Part shown: in pieces, positions 16,747-25,565 of the stretch | How the letters are laid out: the number at the start of each line of letters is the position of its first letter | Position numbering within the stretch: position 1 is the stretch's first letter | Origin: Alphaproteobacteria bacterium | GTDB taxonomy: Bacteria; Pseudomonadota; Alphaproteobacteria; SHVR01 | NCBI GenBank assembly: GCA_009694185.1 | Contig: SHVR01000011.1 | Location: 1-64,000 of the forward strand | Direction of reading: 5' to 3' | Length of the DNA: 64,000 bases | Translations under genes and position numbers: made by a program | The notes under the pieces: generated by a model | Database searches by the model: none | What the model saw: the letters and a program-made list of their open reading frames with translations, nothing else | What the model was told of the DNA's origin: nothing

Positions 16747-18171
16747 ATGACCGACAAGATCGACAGCCTTTTGCGTGGCCCGGCCCGGGTCGTCAATGTG
16801 GGCTTGCGCGGCTTCGCCGACGACCTTCATCGGCGCGGCGTTGCCGTCGTCGATGTCGACTGGGCGCCGCCGGCCGCGGGCGATCCCAAATTAGCCCGCC
16901 TCCTCGCCCGCCTCGATGGCGACGCGCGCATCGAACGCGCCAATCTGGAGGCTCTGGACCGGCTAATCGGTGGTGATCCGGTGCTTGTGGATGTCGTGCC
17001 CGCCGGCACGGTGATCCCGGGGCTCGGGGAACGTATGCTGCTGCATGCGGGCCCGCCCATCGACTGGCCGCGGCTTTGCGGTCCCATGCGCGGCGCGATC
17101 GCCGGCGCCGTCCTGCTGGAAGGTTGGGCGGGCGATCTTTCGACCGCGGAGCGGCTCGCCGCTGGGGGCGGCGTCCGGCTCGCCCCCAACCACGATCACG
17201 GTGCCGTCGGCCCCATGACCGGCATTATCACGCCGAGCATGCCGGTCTTCGTGGTGGAAAACCGGGCCTTCGGCAACCGCGCCTATTGTACGCTCAACGA
17301 GGGGCTCGGCCGGGTGATGCGCTTCGGCGGCAACGATGCGGGCGTGCTCGCCCGCCTCCGTTGGCTCGCCGATAGCCTGGGGCCGGCGCTCGGCAAGGCA
17401 TTGCGTGCCTCGGGCGGCCTCCCGCTCAAGGGCCTGGTTGCGCGTGGCCTGGTCATGGGCGACGAGATGCACCAGCGCAACGCCGCCTGTACCAGCCTGT
17501 TCCTGCGCGAGCTGGCGCCGGCCCTGGCGCGCGCCGTGCCGGACGGCGAACATTTGGCAAGCCTGTTCGCCTTCATGGCCGGCAACGATCAGTTCTTCCT
17601 CAATATCGCCATGGCGATGGCCAAGGCGATCACCGATCCTATTCGCGGCCTGGCGCATTCGACCATCGTCTCTTGCCTCTGCCGTAACGGCACCGATTTC
17701 GCCATTCGCGTGGCGGGCACCGGCGACCAATGGTTCACGGCGCCGGCCGCCATGGCGAAGGGCCTGTATTTCCCGGGCTTCGCTGAAGGCGACGCCAACC
17801 CCGACATGGGTGATTCGGCGATCGTGGAAACGATCGGCCTTGGCGGCTTCGCCATGGCGGCCTCGCCGGCGGTCGCCGGATTCGTCGGCGCCGGTTCGGC
17901 CGCCGATGCCATCGCCTGCACCCGCCGCATGGGCGAGATCACCCACGGCCAGCATCGGGAATGGACCATTCCCAACTTCGATTTCGCGGGCGTTCCGCTC
18001 GGCATCGACATCCGCCGCGTGGTCGAGACGCGCATCCAGCCGGTCATCAACACCGGCATCGCTCACCGGGAGCCCGGCGTCGGACAAGTGGGTGCTGGCG
18101 TGGTGCTGGCACCGCTCGCCTGTTTCGACCAGGCGCTCCGGGCCTTTGGCGCGCGGGACTGGCCGGCATGA
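16747..18171 (+). CDS. DUF1116 protein (YlbE/AllG-like), oxamate-carbamoyltransferase-type component
   Basis: A 474-residue DUF1116 protein, the family of E. coli YlbE. In E. coli, FdrA, YlbE and YlbF (AllF, AllG, AllH) have been reported to form an oxamate carbamoyltransferase in anaerobic allantoin use. Recognisable stretches are APNHDHGAVGPMTGIITPSM, RFGGNDAGVLARLRWL and MGDEMHQRNAA. Its stop overlaps the ATG of the FdrA gene (ATGA), so the proteins are made together. No carbamate kinase gene is in the window. The real substrate in this organism is unproven. Confidence 0.85.
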   Translation: MTDKIDSLLRGPARVVNVGLRGFADDLHRRGVAVVDVDWAPPAAGDPKLARLLARLDGDARIERANLEALDRLIGGDPVLVDVVPAGTVIPGLGERMLLHAGPPIDWPRLCGPMRGAIAGAVLLEGWAGDLSTAERLAAGGGVRLAPNHDHGAVGPMTGIITPSMPVFVVENRAFGNRAYCTLNEGLGRVMRFGGNDAGVLARLRWLADSLGPALGKALRASGGLPLKGLVARGLVMGDEMHQRNAACTSLFLRELAPALARAVPDGEHLASLFAFMAGNDQFFLNIAMAMAKAITDPIRGLAHSTIVSCLCRNGTDFAIRVAGTGDQWFTAPAAMAKGLYFPGFAEGDANPDMGDSAIVETIGLGGFAMAASPAVAGFVGAGSAADAIACTRRMGEITHGQHREWTIPNFDFAGVPLGIDIRRVVETRIQPVINTGIAHREPGVGQVGAGVVLAPLACFDQALRAFGARDWPA

Positions 18172-19640
18172 GTGACTTCGTCCCCCGGAATAGGGTGCGG
18201 CGCGGCCATTATGTCGACTCGGTGACGCTGATGCGGCTCTCGCGTGCGGCCGAGGCCATGGATGGCGTTCAGCGGGCGGCGCTCATGATCGGCAGCGCGG
18301 CGAACCGAGAGTTGCTGAGGGCGGCCGGCCTCTTGACCGGCGACGGCATGGCGGCCGGCCCGAACGATGTGATCGTCGCCGTTCTGGCACGCGATCGGGA
18401 GTCCGGCGAGGCGGCGCTACAGGCGGCCATGGCGCTGTTGGAGGCACCCGCCATGGCACGGTCCGGCGCCGGACCATGGCAGCCGCGCAGCCTGGCCGCG
18501 GCGAGCGAAGGCCTGGCGGGCGCCAATCTCGCCCTCATCTCGGTGCCGGGGGCCTTTGCGGCCGAGGAGGCGTGGAAGGCGCTCCGGCGCGATCTCAACG
18601 TCCTGCTGTTCAGTGACAATGTGCCGCTTGCCGACGAGCGCGCCTTGAAGGTGGAAGCGGACCGGTGCGGCCTCCTGGTCATGGGACCGGATTGCGGCAC
18701 AGCCTTCATCGCAGGCACACCGCTCGGCTTTGCCAATGCGGTCGCCCTGGGAGGGATCGGCATCGTCGCCGCCTCGGGAACCGGCCTGCAGGAAGTCGCC
18801 ACGCTGATCGACCGGCATGGCGGCGGTCTTTCCCATGGCATCGGCGTCGGCGGTCGCGACCTCGACGCCGCCATCGGCGGTATTGCGACGCTCGCCGCCA
18901 TCGCCGCCCTCGATCGCGATCCGGGAACCATGCGCGGCATGCTGATTGCCAAGCCGTCGGCACCCGCCGTCGTCCAGCGCGTCGTCGAACGCCTAGCCCG
19001 AAGTCCGAAACCCTGGACCTTCTGTTGCATCGGCTCCGACCCATGGCCGATGCCTGCCCACGTTCGCCAAGCGACGACGCTGGTCGCGGCGGCGGAAGAC
19101 GCGCTTGGCGGCATCGCCATCGGCACCGATTTCGACATGGCCCTGGAGGCGATGGCACTCGCCGCCAGGCTCGATACGGACCGGCGCCGGATCAGGGGCC
19201 TCTATGCGGGCGGCACGCTGGCCGCCGAGGCGCGCCTGATCATCGACGCGGATGGCGGGCCGGATGCGAGCCGGCACAGGCTCACCGACCTCGGCGACGA
19301 TGCCTTCACACTCGGGCGCCCCCATCCGATGCTCGATCCCTGGGTGCGCCGCCAACCTATGGGCGAGGCGCTCGGCGATCCAACGACGGCCGTCCTGCTG
19401 CTCGATGTCATCTTGGGCTATGGCTCTCCCGATGATCCCGTGGCGCCGATCCTGGACGCCGTGGCCGGCGCCGATTCGTCCCGGCCCGTCGTCATCGCCT
19501 CGGTGTGCGGCACCGAACGGGACCCGCAGGTCCGCTCGGTTCAGGTGGCGCGCCTGGCGGCAGCCGGCGTTACCGTCGCGCCATCCAATGCCCACGCCGC
19601 CAATCTGGCGGTCAGGGTGGTGTCAGGCCGTGCCGCATAA
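18168..19640 (+). CDS. fdrA: FdrA-family acyl-CoA-synthetase-like protein (AllF-like)
   Basis: A 490-residue protein resembling succinyl-CoA ligase folds (CoA-binding and ligase-like domains), in the FdrA family. Diagnostic stretches are MGPDCGTAFIAGTPLGFAN, ASGTGLQEVATLIDRHGGG and SHGIGVGGRDL. In E. coli FdrA is a subunit of the oxamate carbamoyltransferase complex. The ATG overlaps the DUF1116 stop. Its 3' end overlaps by 18 bases the convergent DUF2877 gene, so the third component is not in the same transcript, unlike the usual arrangement. Confidence 0.85.
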   Translation: MSDFVPRNRVRRGHYVDSVTLMRLSRAAEAMDGVQRAALMIGSAANRELLRAAGLLTGDGMAAGPNDVIVAVLARDRESGEAALQAAMALLEAPAMARSGAGPWQPRSLAAASEGLAGANLALISVPGAFAAEEAWKALRRDLNVLLFSDNVPLADERALKVEADRCGLLVMGPDCGTAFIAGTPLGFANAVALGGIGIVAASGTGLQEVATLIDRHGGGLSHGIGVGGRDLDAAIGGIATLAAIAALDRDPGTMRGMLIAKPSAPAVVQRVVERLARSPKPWTFCCIGSDPWPMPAHVRQATTLVAAAEDALGGIAIGTDFDMALEAMALAARLDTDRRRIRGLYAGGTLAAEARLIIDADGGPDASRHRLTDLGDDAFTLGRPHPMLDPWVRRQPMGEALGDPTTAVLLLDVILGYGSPDDPVAPILDAVAGADSSRPVVIASVCGTERDPQVRSVQVARLAAAGVTVAPSNAHAANLAVRVVSGRAA

Positions 19641-20564
19641 GGCTCTGGCGACACACACCATGCCCGCCAAGCCATCCCAGCCGGACGTATGGCCGATCGC
19701 ATCGAGGGCGGCTAGAGCGACCTCCAGGTCGGGTGTACCCGGCGTCACCAGCGTGGCCAGCATGTCGTGCAGCGCCGCCGCCCCTTCACCCTGGGTGGCG
19801 GCTTGGAGAAAGGCGAGACTGATACGGCCCGTTCCATGGGCCGCGAGCGGCAGCAACCAATCGGCGACATCGTCCGCGGCCCGTGGGTGGCCCAACGCCC
19901 GAAGCGCGATCAGGGCGCCCGCCAGCGCATCGTCGCCCGAAGGCGTCAGCCCGGGGCCGAGCCCGATCAGCCCGGCGGCCGCGGCATCGACGGCGAACGC
20001 CAGGCCCGTAAGCTGCCGGGTGATGGCAAGCGAGAGCGCAGCGAGGCCGACCCGCGCGGCGCGGCGGCAAGCCGCGTCGAACCCCCGCTTGCCGGCAAGC
20101 GGCCGGGCAACCCAGAATCCCAGGCCCTCGGCCGGCGCGGCACCGGCCGCGCGGCCGGCGAGTGCGGCGAGGCCCGCCGCTAAATCGCCTCGCGACCAGG
20201 CTGGCAACGTGGTGGGCCGCCAGGGCAGGGCGTTGGCGAGGTCGATCGGAGCGGCGCCGGCGATCAGGAGCCGATCGCCGGCCACACGATAGGCTGCGCC
20301 CGGCCCGATGTCCTGGCGATCCCAGGGCGGACATGCATCGACGAGAATGTTGAGCGGCCCATGCCCGAGCGCCGCCGGACCGATGCACGCCAGCCCGCCA
20401 TTGCCGGCGGCCAGATAAAGGCTGCGCTCGAAGACGGCGAGGACGCTGCCGCCGCCGGCCCCGGCGAGCGCGTGCCGGGCGGCGGTGCCGATGGCGAGGG
20501 CGTTGAGAGGGGTGACCGTCACGCGATGCAGTCCATTGCCATTGCCGGAACAGGCACCTAGCAT
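19623..20564 (-). CDS. DUF2877 protein (YlbF/AllH-like)
   Basis: About 313 residues. The family hallmark LGPGLTPSGDDALAG and the C-terminal IGHTSGWDGLAGM match YlbF/AllH, the third part of the oxamate-carbamoyltransferase set. It runs opposite to fdrA. The start is uncertain: ATG 20564 lacks a ribosome site and would leave only 37 bases before the divergent TPP gene, while GTG 20522 gives a protein 14 residues shorter and leaves room for promoters. Confidence 0.8.
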   Translation of the reverse strand: MLGACSGNGNGLHRVTVTPLNALAIGTAARHALAGAGGGSVLAVFERSLYLAAGNGGLACIGPAALGHGPLNILVDACPPWDRQDIGPGAAYRVAGDRLLIAGAAPIDLANALPWRPTTLPAWSRGDLAAGLAALAGRAAGAAPAEGLGFWVARPLAGKRGFDAACRRAARVGLAALSLAITRQLTGLAFAVDAAAAGLIGLGPGLTPSGDDALAGALIALRALGHPRAADDVADWLLPLAAHGTGRISLAFLQAATQGEGAAALHDMLATLVTPGTPDLEVALAALDAIGHTSGWDGLAGMVCVARALCGTA

Positions 20565-20601
20565 GCCCGATGCAACAACCGAAATCCCGGGAGGAGAAGC
20601 G

Positions 20602-21159
20602 ATGAGCCGAATGGCCGTCAAGCGCGCCGGCAAGACCGAACCCAAACCGGACGGGCAGCCATGGGCGCACGATCTTTACGACTATTTGCGCAGCCAGAAC
20701 GTCACCCAGTTCTCCTATGTGCCGGATGCGGGCCATCGGGTGATGATCGACCGGTCGCTGGCCGATCCCGACGCCTATTCGGTGCCGTTGGCGACCGAAG
20801 AAGAAGGTGTAGCACTCGCGGCCGGCGCCTGGCTTGGCGGTGGACGCAGCGTCGTCATGATGCAGTCGAGCGGGGTCGGCAATTGCATCAATTTCCTATC
20901 GCTCGTCAAGGGTGGCCGGTTCCCCTTCCTGATGTTCATCTCCATGCGCGGCGATTTCGGCGAAGGCAATCCGTGGCAGATGCCCATGGGCCAGGCCGTC
21001 GAGCCGATTCTTGCAGCCATGGGCGTGCTGTGTGTGCGCATCGACCGGCCGGAAGATGTGCTGCCGACGGCCAGCGCCGCCTTGACCATGGCCTATCAAT
21101 CGGGCCAGGCGGTCGCCGTGCTGCTGACCCAGAAGCTCCTCGGCGCCAAGCAATTCTAA
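20602..21159 (+). CDS. TPP-binding decarboxylase, alpha subunit (sulfopyruvate/phosphonopyruvate decarboxylase-like)
   Basis: A 185-residue protein equal to the pyrimidine-binding (N-terminal) half of TPP decarboxylases such as sulfopyruvate decarboxylase ComD. It has ATEEEGVALAAGAWLGG with the conserved glutamate that activates TPP, and SSGVGNCINFLSL. The ATG has a strong GGGAGGAG site. It is followed after 14 bases by the beta-subunit gene. Together they should decarboxylate a 2-oxo acid; the substrate is unknown. Confidence 0.85.
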   Translation: MSRMAVKRAGKTEPKPDGQPWAHDLYDYLRSQNVTQFSYVPDAGHRVMIDRSLADPDAYSVPLATEEEGVALAAGAWLGGGRSVVMMQSSGVGNCINFLSLVKGGRFPFLMFISMRGDFGEGNPWQMPMGQAVEPILAAMGVLCVRIDRPEDVLPTASAALTMAYQSGQAVAVLLTQKLLGAKQF

Positions 21160-21173
21160 GGAGGGCCGGAACC

Positions 21174-21794
21174 ATGGCACGCAAGACCGACGCACATGAG
21201 AAGCCGCCCCCGAGCAAAGACTTCACTCTCGATAGGCGGAAAGCGTTCCCGGCCCTGATCGGCGATCCGTCGGACGTCCTCTTCATCGCCGGCCTCGCCG
21301 GCACGGCCAAGGACGTGGCCGATATTTGCGGCAAGCGGAACAATTATTTTGCGCTCGCGGGCGTCATGGGTGGGGCCGTTTCCATGGGGCTCGGCCTGGC
21401 GCTTGCCCAGCCCAAGCGCCGCGTCATCGTGGCGACCGGCGACGGCGAACTCATCATGAATGTGGGCTCGCTCGCCGTTTGCGGCGTGATGAACCCGCCC
21501 AACCTCGCCATCGTCTGCGTCGACAACGGCCATTATGGCGAGACCGGCTATCAGAAGAGCCACACCAGCCAGGGCGTCGATCTGGAGCAGATCGCCATGG
21601 GCTCCGGCATCCGCATCACCCGCACCGTGAACAACGAGGGCCAGATCGTCGAAGCGGCGCGCCTCCTGCGTCAGTCGAACGGCGTGTCGTTCATCCTCTT
21701 GCGCGTGGCGCCGACGCCGCCGCCCTCGCTCAAGCGCGATCTCGACGCGGGCCGCGCCAAGGACGCTTTCCGCACTTCATTGCTGGGGGCGTGA
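21174..21794 (+). CDS. TPP-binding decarboxylase, beta subunit
   Basis: A 206-residue protein carrying the diphosphate-binding half of the enzyme. The TPP motif begins at GDGELIMN and ends at CVDNGHYGETG, the GDG-X24-27-N pattern. MGGAVSMGLGLALAQP is typical of these domains. AAGGAGGGC precedes the ATG. The flavoprotein gene starts eight bases after its stop, making a three-gene unit. Length and split match ComE-type subunits, but the lack of sulfonate genes argues against simple sulfopyruvate metabolism. Confidence 0.85.
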   Translation: MARKTDAHEKPPPSKDFTLDRRKAFPALIGDPSDVLFIAGLAGTAKDVADICGKRNNYFALAGVMGGAVSMGLGLALAQPKRRVIVATGDGELIMNVGSLAVCGVMNPPNLAIVCVDNGHYGETGYQKSHTSQGVDLEQIAMGSGIRITRTVNNEGQIVEAARLLRQSNGVSFILLRVAPTPPPSLKRDLDAGRAKDAFRTSLLGA

Positions 21795-21802
21795 CGGCTG
21801 CC

Positions 21803-23302
21803 ATGACCGAGACCGTTTATGACGTGGTGGTGGTGGGCGCCGGCAACGCGGCGCTCGCGGCGGCACTCGCCTCGCACGAGTTGGGCGCCAAGGTGCTGGT
21901 GCTGGAGAAGGCATCGGAAGCGGAGAAGGGTGGCAATTCATACTTCACCGCCGGCGGCTTCCGCTTCGCCCATGAGGGCCTGGCCGACGTCTCCCGGGAC
22001 ATATTGGTGGACCTCTCGCCCGAGGAGCGGGCGAAGATCATCTTGCCACCGCATGGCCGCCAGCATTTCTACGACGAGCTGATGAAGGTCACCCATCACC
22101 AGTCCGACGAGGACATGGCCTGGATGCTGATCGACCATTCCAGGCCGACCATGGGCTGGCTGCGCACCCATGGCGTCCGCTTTATCCCCATGTATGGCCG
22201 CCAGTCCTATCTGGTCGACGGCATGCATCATTTCTACGGCGGCGTGAACATCGAGGCGGTCGGCGGCGGCGCCGGGCTGGTGGAGGCGCTGATTGCCCGC
22301 GCCAGCCAGGTTGGCATCGAGATTCGCTACGATACCGGCGCCCACCGCCTATTGCAGAACCGGCGGGGCGCCGTCACCGGCCTCGAGATACGCACTCCCG
22401 AAGGCCATGGCGAAATCCAGGCGAAGACCGTGGTGCTCGCCTGCGGCGGCTTCGAGAGCAACCCCGAAATGCGCGTGCGCTATCTGGGCCAGGGCTGGGA
22501 CCTCTGCCGGGTGCGCGGTACGCGGCACAATACGGGCGACGGCATCCGCATGGCGCTCGACATCGGCGCGCTTGCCTTCGGCAACTGGTCGGGCTGCCAT
22601 TCCGTCGGCTGGGACATCAGCGCGCCGCCCTTCGGCGACCGTACCGTGCTCGACAATTTCCAGAAGCACTCCTACCCGCTTGGCATCATGGTCAACATCG
22701 AGGGCGAGCGCTTCGTCGACGAGGGCGAGGATTATCGCAACCTCACCTATGTGAAGTTCGGGCGCGCCATCATGGGCCAGCCGCGGCGGACGGCGATCCA
22801 GATCTTCGACCAGAAGACCATCGCCATGCTGCGCGGCGAATACCGCATCCGCCAGGTGACAAAGGTGGAAGCCGGCACCATCGAAGCCTTGGCCGAGGGC
22901 CTTGGCCTCAACCCCCAGGCGCTCGCTCGGACGGTCGCCGCGTACAACGCCGCTTGTCAGCCGGGCCAGTACAATCCGGCGATCCTGGACGGGGTCTCGA
23001 CCAAGGGCATCACGCCATCCAAGAGCAATTGGGCGTTGCCCATCGACCGGCCGCCCTACCAGGCGTTCGTGACGACGACCGGCATCACCTTCACCTTCGG
23101 GGGGCTGCGCATCAACCAGCAGAGCGAAGTGCAGGACACGACCGAGCGCAGCATTCCCGGCCTCTACGCGGCGGGCGAGCTGGTGGGTGGTCTCTTCTAC
23201 GAGAATTATCCCGGCGGCAGCGGCCTCATGGCCGGCGCCGTGTTCGGCCGGCTCGGCGGCCAGCAAGCCGCGCGCTACGCGCTCGGGCGCCGGAATATCT
23301 GA
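21803..23302 (+). CDS. tcuA: FAD-dependent dehydrogenase, tricarballylate dehydrogenase (TcuA)-like
   Basis: A 499-residue flavoprotein of the succinate dehydrogenase/fumarate reductase family. The FAD site is VVVGAGNAALAAALA near residues 9-23, followed by VLVLEKASEAEKGGNS. The C-terminal flavin contacts IPGLYAAGELVGG and NYPGGSGLMAG are present. TcuA oxidises tricarballylate to cis-aconitate, but relatives act on other carboxylic acids. Its place directly after a TPP decarboxylase suggests consecutive steps on one substrate. TcuB and TcuC are not in the window. Confidence 0.8.
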   Translation: MTETVYDVVVVGAGNAALAAALASHELGAKVLVLEKASEAEKGGNSYFTAGGFRFAHEGLADVSRDILVDLSPEERAKIILPPHGRQHFYDELMKVTHHQSDEDMAWMLIDHSRPTMGWLRTHGVRFIPMYGRQSYLVDGMHHFYGGVNIEAVGGGAGLVEALIARASQVGIEIRYDTGAHRLLQNRRGAVTGLEIRTPEGHGEIQAKTVVLACGGFESNPEMRVRYLGQGWDLCRVRGTRHNTGDGIRMALDIGALAFGNWSGCHSVGWDISAPPFGDRTVLDNFQKHSYPLGIMVNIEGERFVDEGEDYRNLTYVKFGRAIMGQPRRTAIQIFDQKTIAMLRGEYRIRQVTKVEAGTIEALAEGLGLNPQALARTVAAYNAACQPGQYNPAILDGVSTKGITPSKSNWALPIDRPPYQAFVTTTGITFTFGGLRINQQSEVQDTTERSIPGLYAAGELVGGLFYENYPGGSGLMAGAVFGRLGGQQAARYALGRRNI

Positions 23303-23309
23303 CCGCGCG

Positions 23310-23339
23310 GGCGCCGCCGGCCCTAGGGCCGGCGGCGCC
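23310..23339. terminator. 30-bp perfect palindrome between convergent genes
   Basis: The 30 bases between the tcuA-like stop and the ABC binding-protein stop form a perfect palindrome centred on CCCTAGGG, with GGCGCC at both ends. As RNA it would fold into a very stable GC hairpin on either strand. There is no T-tract, so it may act as a bidirectional pausing or terminator-like element. Confidence 0.5.
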
Positions 23340-23344
23340 TATCC

Positions 23345-24559
23345 TCAGCCCAGAATGTCGCCGAACGGCACCCACTTCTCGCCATCGAAACGGATGAGCT
23401 GCATCTGCTCGATGGGCGCGAAATCGTTTGGCCCCGTGTTGAGCAGAATGCCCTCCACCATCATTGGCAATTTCAGGTTCTTGATGCTCGCCGCCTGCTT
23501 GATCAGGTTTTCGCGCGTCAGATCGTCGCCGCACTGGCGCAGCACATGCTCCAGGGTCTTGGCACTCAGATAGGCATAGACGTTGAACGGCTCGTTCAGC
23601 GCGCCGTCCGGATAATACTTCTTCATGAAGGCGAGCCATTCCTTGAAGTCCGGATGGTTCTGAATCTCCGGCTCGGTCGGGTCGATGTAATAGCGGCTGG
23701 AGATGATGCCTTTCGACTTTTCGAGGCCGGCCGGCTGGAGGACCGAGCCGATCGAGTTGGAGACATTGTTCAGGAATTGGGTTGGCTTCCAGTCGATATC
23801 ATAGGCCTTGCGAACCGCTTGCGCCGCGAACTTCGGAATGGTGATGTTGAAGAAGGTATCGGCGCCGCTGCCCTTGAGGCTGATGATCTGGGAATCGACG
23901 GTCGCGTCGGTCACCTCGTAGGACACCTGCGCCACGACATATTGCTTCACCTTGTCGCCGAAGCCCGCCAGAAAGCCATGCAGATAGTCCTTGCCATAGT
24001 CATCGTTCTGATAGAGCACGCCGACCTTGGCGTTGGGATGGTTGCGCATGATGTAGCTGGCATAGATCGCCGCTTCGGTCTGATAATTGGGCTGCCAGCC
24101 GATGGTCCAGGGATGGTTCTTGGGGTCGTTCCATTTGGTGGCGCCGGTGGCAAGAAAGAGATGCGGCACCTTCTTGCCGTTGATGTATTTGTGGAAGGCG
24201 GTGTTGGTCGGCGTGCCTAGCGTCGCAAAGACGGCCAGCACCTGGTCCTGCTCGACGAGGCGGCGGACCTGCTCGACGGTCTTCGGCGGCGAGTAGCCGT
24301 CATCGAGCGTGATGAAGTTGACCTTGCGGCCGTTGATGCCGCCCTTTTCCTTGTTGAGCATCTCGAAATAGGCGGCCTGGGTCTTGCCGATCGTGCCGTA
24401 GGACGAAGCCGGGCCGCTATAGGGATTGGTGTTGCCGATCTTGATCTCGGTGTCGCTGGCGCCTGGCCCATATTTCTTTTGCGCGAGCGCCGGGTTGGCC
24501 CCGAGCGCGAGGCCCAGGACGGCGCCGAGCGCCAGCGAGGTTCGTCTGGTCAGCATCAT
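23345..24559 (-). CDS. ABC transporter periplasmic substrate-binding protein (branched-chain amino acid type)
   Basis: About 404 residues with a signal peptide (RRTSLALGAVLGLALGANP, AQ cleavage). It is a type I periplasmic binding protein of the LivJ/LivK group, with GNTNPYSGPASSYGTIGK at the mature N-terminus. It captures the ligand for LivH/M/G/F encoded in the same minus-strand operon. Two adjacent ATGs (24559 and 24556) follow GGGAGG; the second has the more usual spacing. The operon converges on the TPP/flavoprotein genes, which suggests that their substrate is imported here. Ligand class (amino acid, amide or carboxylate) is undetermined. Confidence 0.9.
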   Translation of the reverse strand: MMLTRRTSLALGAVLGLALGANPALAQKKYGPGASDTEIKIGNTNPYSGPASSYGTIGKTQAAYFEMLNKEKGGINGRKVNFITLDDGYSPPKTVEQVRRLVEQDQVLAVFATLGTPTNTAFHKYINGKKVPHLFLATGATKWNDPKNHPWTIGWQPNYQTEAAIYASYIMRNHPNAKVGVLYQNDDYGKDYLHGFLAGFGDKVKQYVVAQVSYEVTDATVDSQIISLKGSGADTFFNITIPKFAAQAVRKAYDIDWKPTQFLNNVSNSIGSVLQPAGLEKSKGIISSRYYIDPTEPEIQNHPDFKEWLAFMKKYYPDGALNEPFNVYAYLSAKTLEHVLRQCGDDLTRENLIKQAASIKNLKLPMMVEGILLNTGPNDFAPIEQMQLIRFDGEKWVPFGDILG

Positions 24560-24585
24560 GATTTCCTCCCGTTTCACCTATGCGA

Positions 24586-25563
24586 TCACCGGCCGTATCG
24601 GCGCCGCAGCCACGCCCATCCACCGCCCAGCGCGCCGGCGACGCCACTCGGCATAAGATACATGAAACCGATCAGGAAGATGCCGTAGATCGCCCAGGGC
24701 GCGGCCTTGGAGATACTGTCGGCGACGTTAGGCACGAACTGGATGAAGAGGCCGCCGAACACCGCGCCGCTCAACGACGCGAGACCGCCGACGACGATGC
24801 CAACCAGCAGGCTGATCGAGAGAAAAATGGTGAAGCTGTCGGGTGCGACGAATTGAACGACGATAGCGCCAAGCGCGCCCGCGATGCCGGTGTAGAGCGC
24901 GCTCACGCCGAAAGTCAGTGTCTTGTAGAGGGCCACGTTGATGCCCATGGTCGAGGCGGCAATGGGATGGTCGCGTATGGCGACGATAGCGCGGCCGGTA
25001 CGGCCACGCAGCAGGTTCCAGGCTATGACGAACATCCCCACCAGCACCGCCAAGGTGAAGTAGTAGAGCCATTGATCTTGGCTGACCGGCAGCCCGGCGG
25101 GTGGGTCGGGCTTGAAGATGACGATGCCTTGCACGCCGCCCGTCCACTGTTCCAGATGCTTGTATTTGAGAATCTGGGGCGCGGCGACGGCGAGCGCGAA
25201 CGTGGCGAGCGCCAGATACAGCCCCTCGAGCCGGAGCGCCGGCATGCCGAACAAAAAGCCGACACCAAAGCAGAGCACACCGGCGACGGGCAGTGTTGCC
25301 CAGTAAGGCACCCCGTAGCGATCCATCAGGATCGCCGCCGTATAGGCACCGACGGCGTAGAAGGCGCCGTGGCCCAGCGAGATCTGTCCATTATAGCCGG
25401 TCAGCATATTGAGGCCGATCAGCGCGATGGCATAGATCAGCGCCATGGTGAGCTGGAAGACCCGGAAATCGGTCAACAGCAGCGGCAGCACGCAGGCAAA
25501 TAGGAGTGCCGCCACGAGGCCGAGGCGCCGCCAGTGTCGTTGCTGGAGGGCGGCGGTCCTCAT
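24586..25563 (-). CDS. livM: ABC transporter permease LivM
   Basis: A 325-residue inner-membrane permease with about eight to ten hydrophobic segments. GLNMLTGYNGQISLGHGAFYA and later GRAIVAIRDHPIAASTMGIN are the conserved LivM segments that contact the ATPases. It starts two bases after the livH stop. The C-terminus is Arg-rich and cytoplasmic. It pairs with LivH to form the import channel. Confidence 0.92.
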   Translation of the reverse strand: MRTAALQQRHWRRLGLVAALLFACVLPLLLTDFRVFQLTMALIYAIALIGLNMLTGYNGQISLGHGAFYAVGAYTAAILMDRYGVPYWATLPVAGVLCFGVGFLFGMPALRLEGLYLALATFALAVAAPQILKYKHLEQWTGGVQGIVIFKPDPPAGLPVSQDQWLYYFTLAVLVGMFVIAWNLLRGRTGRAIVAIRDHPIAASTMGINVALYKTLTFGVSALYTGIAGALGAIVVQFVAPDSFTIFLSISLLVGIVVGGLASLSGAVFGGLFIQFVPNVADSISKAAPWAIYGIFLIGFMYLMPSGVAGALGGGWAWLRRRYGR

Positions 25564-25565
25564 TC

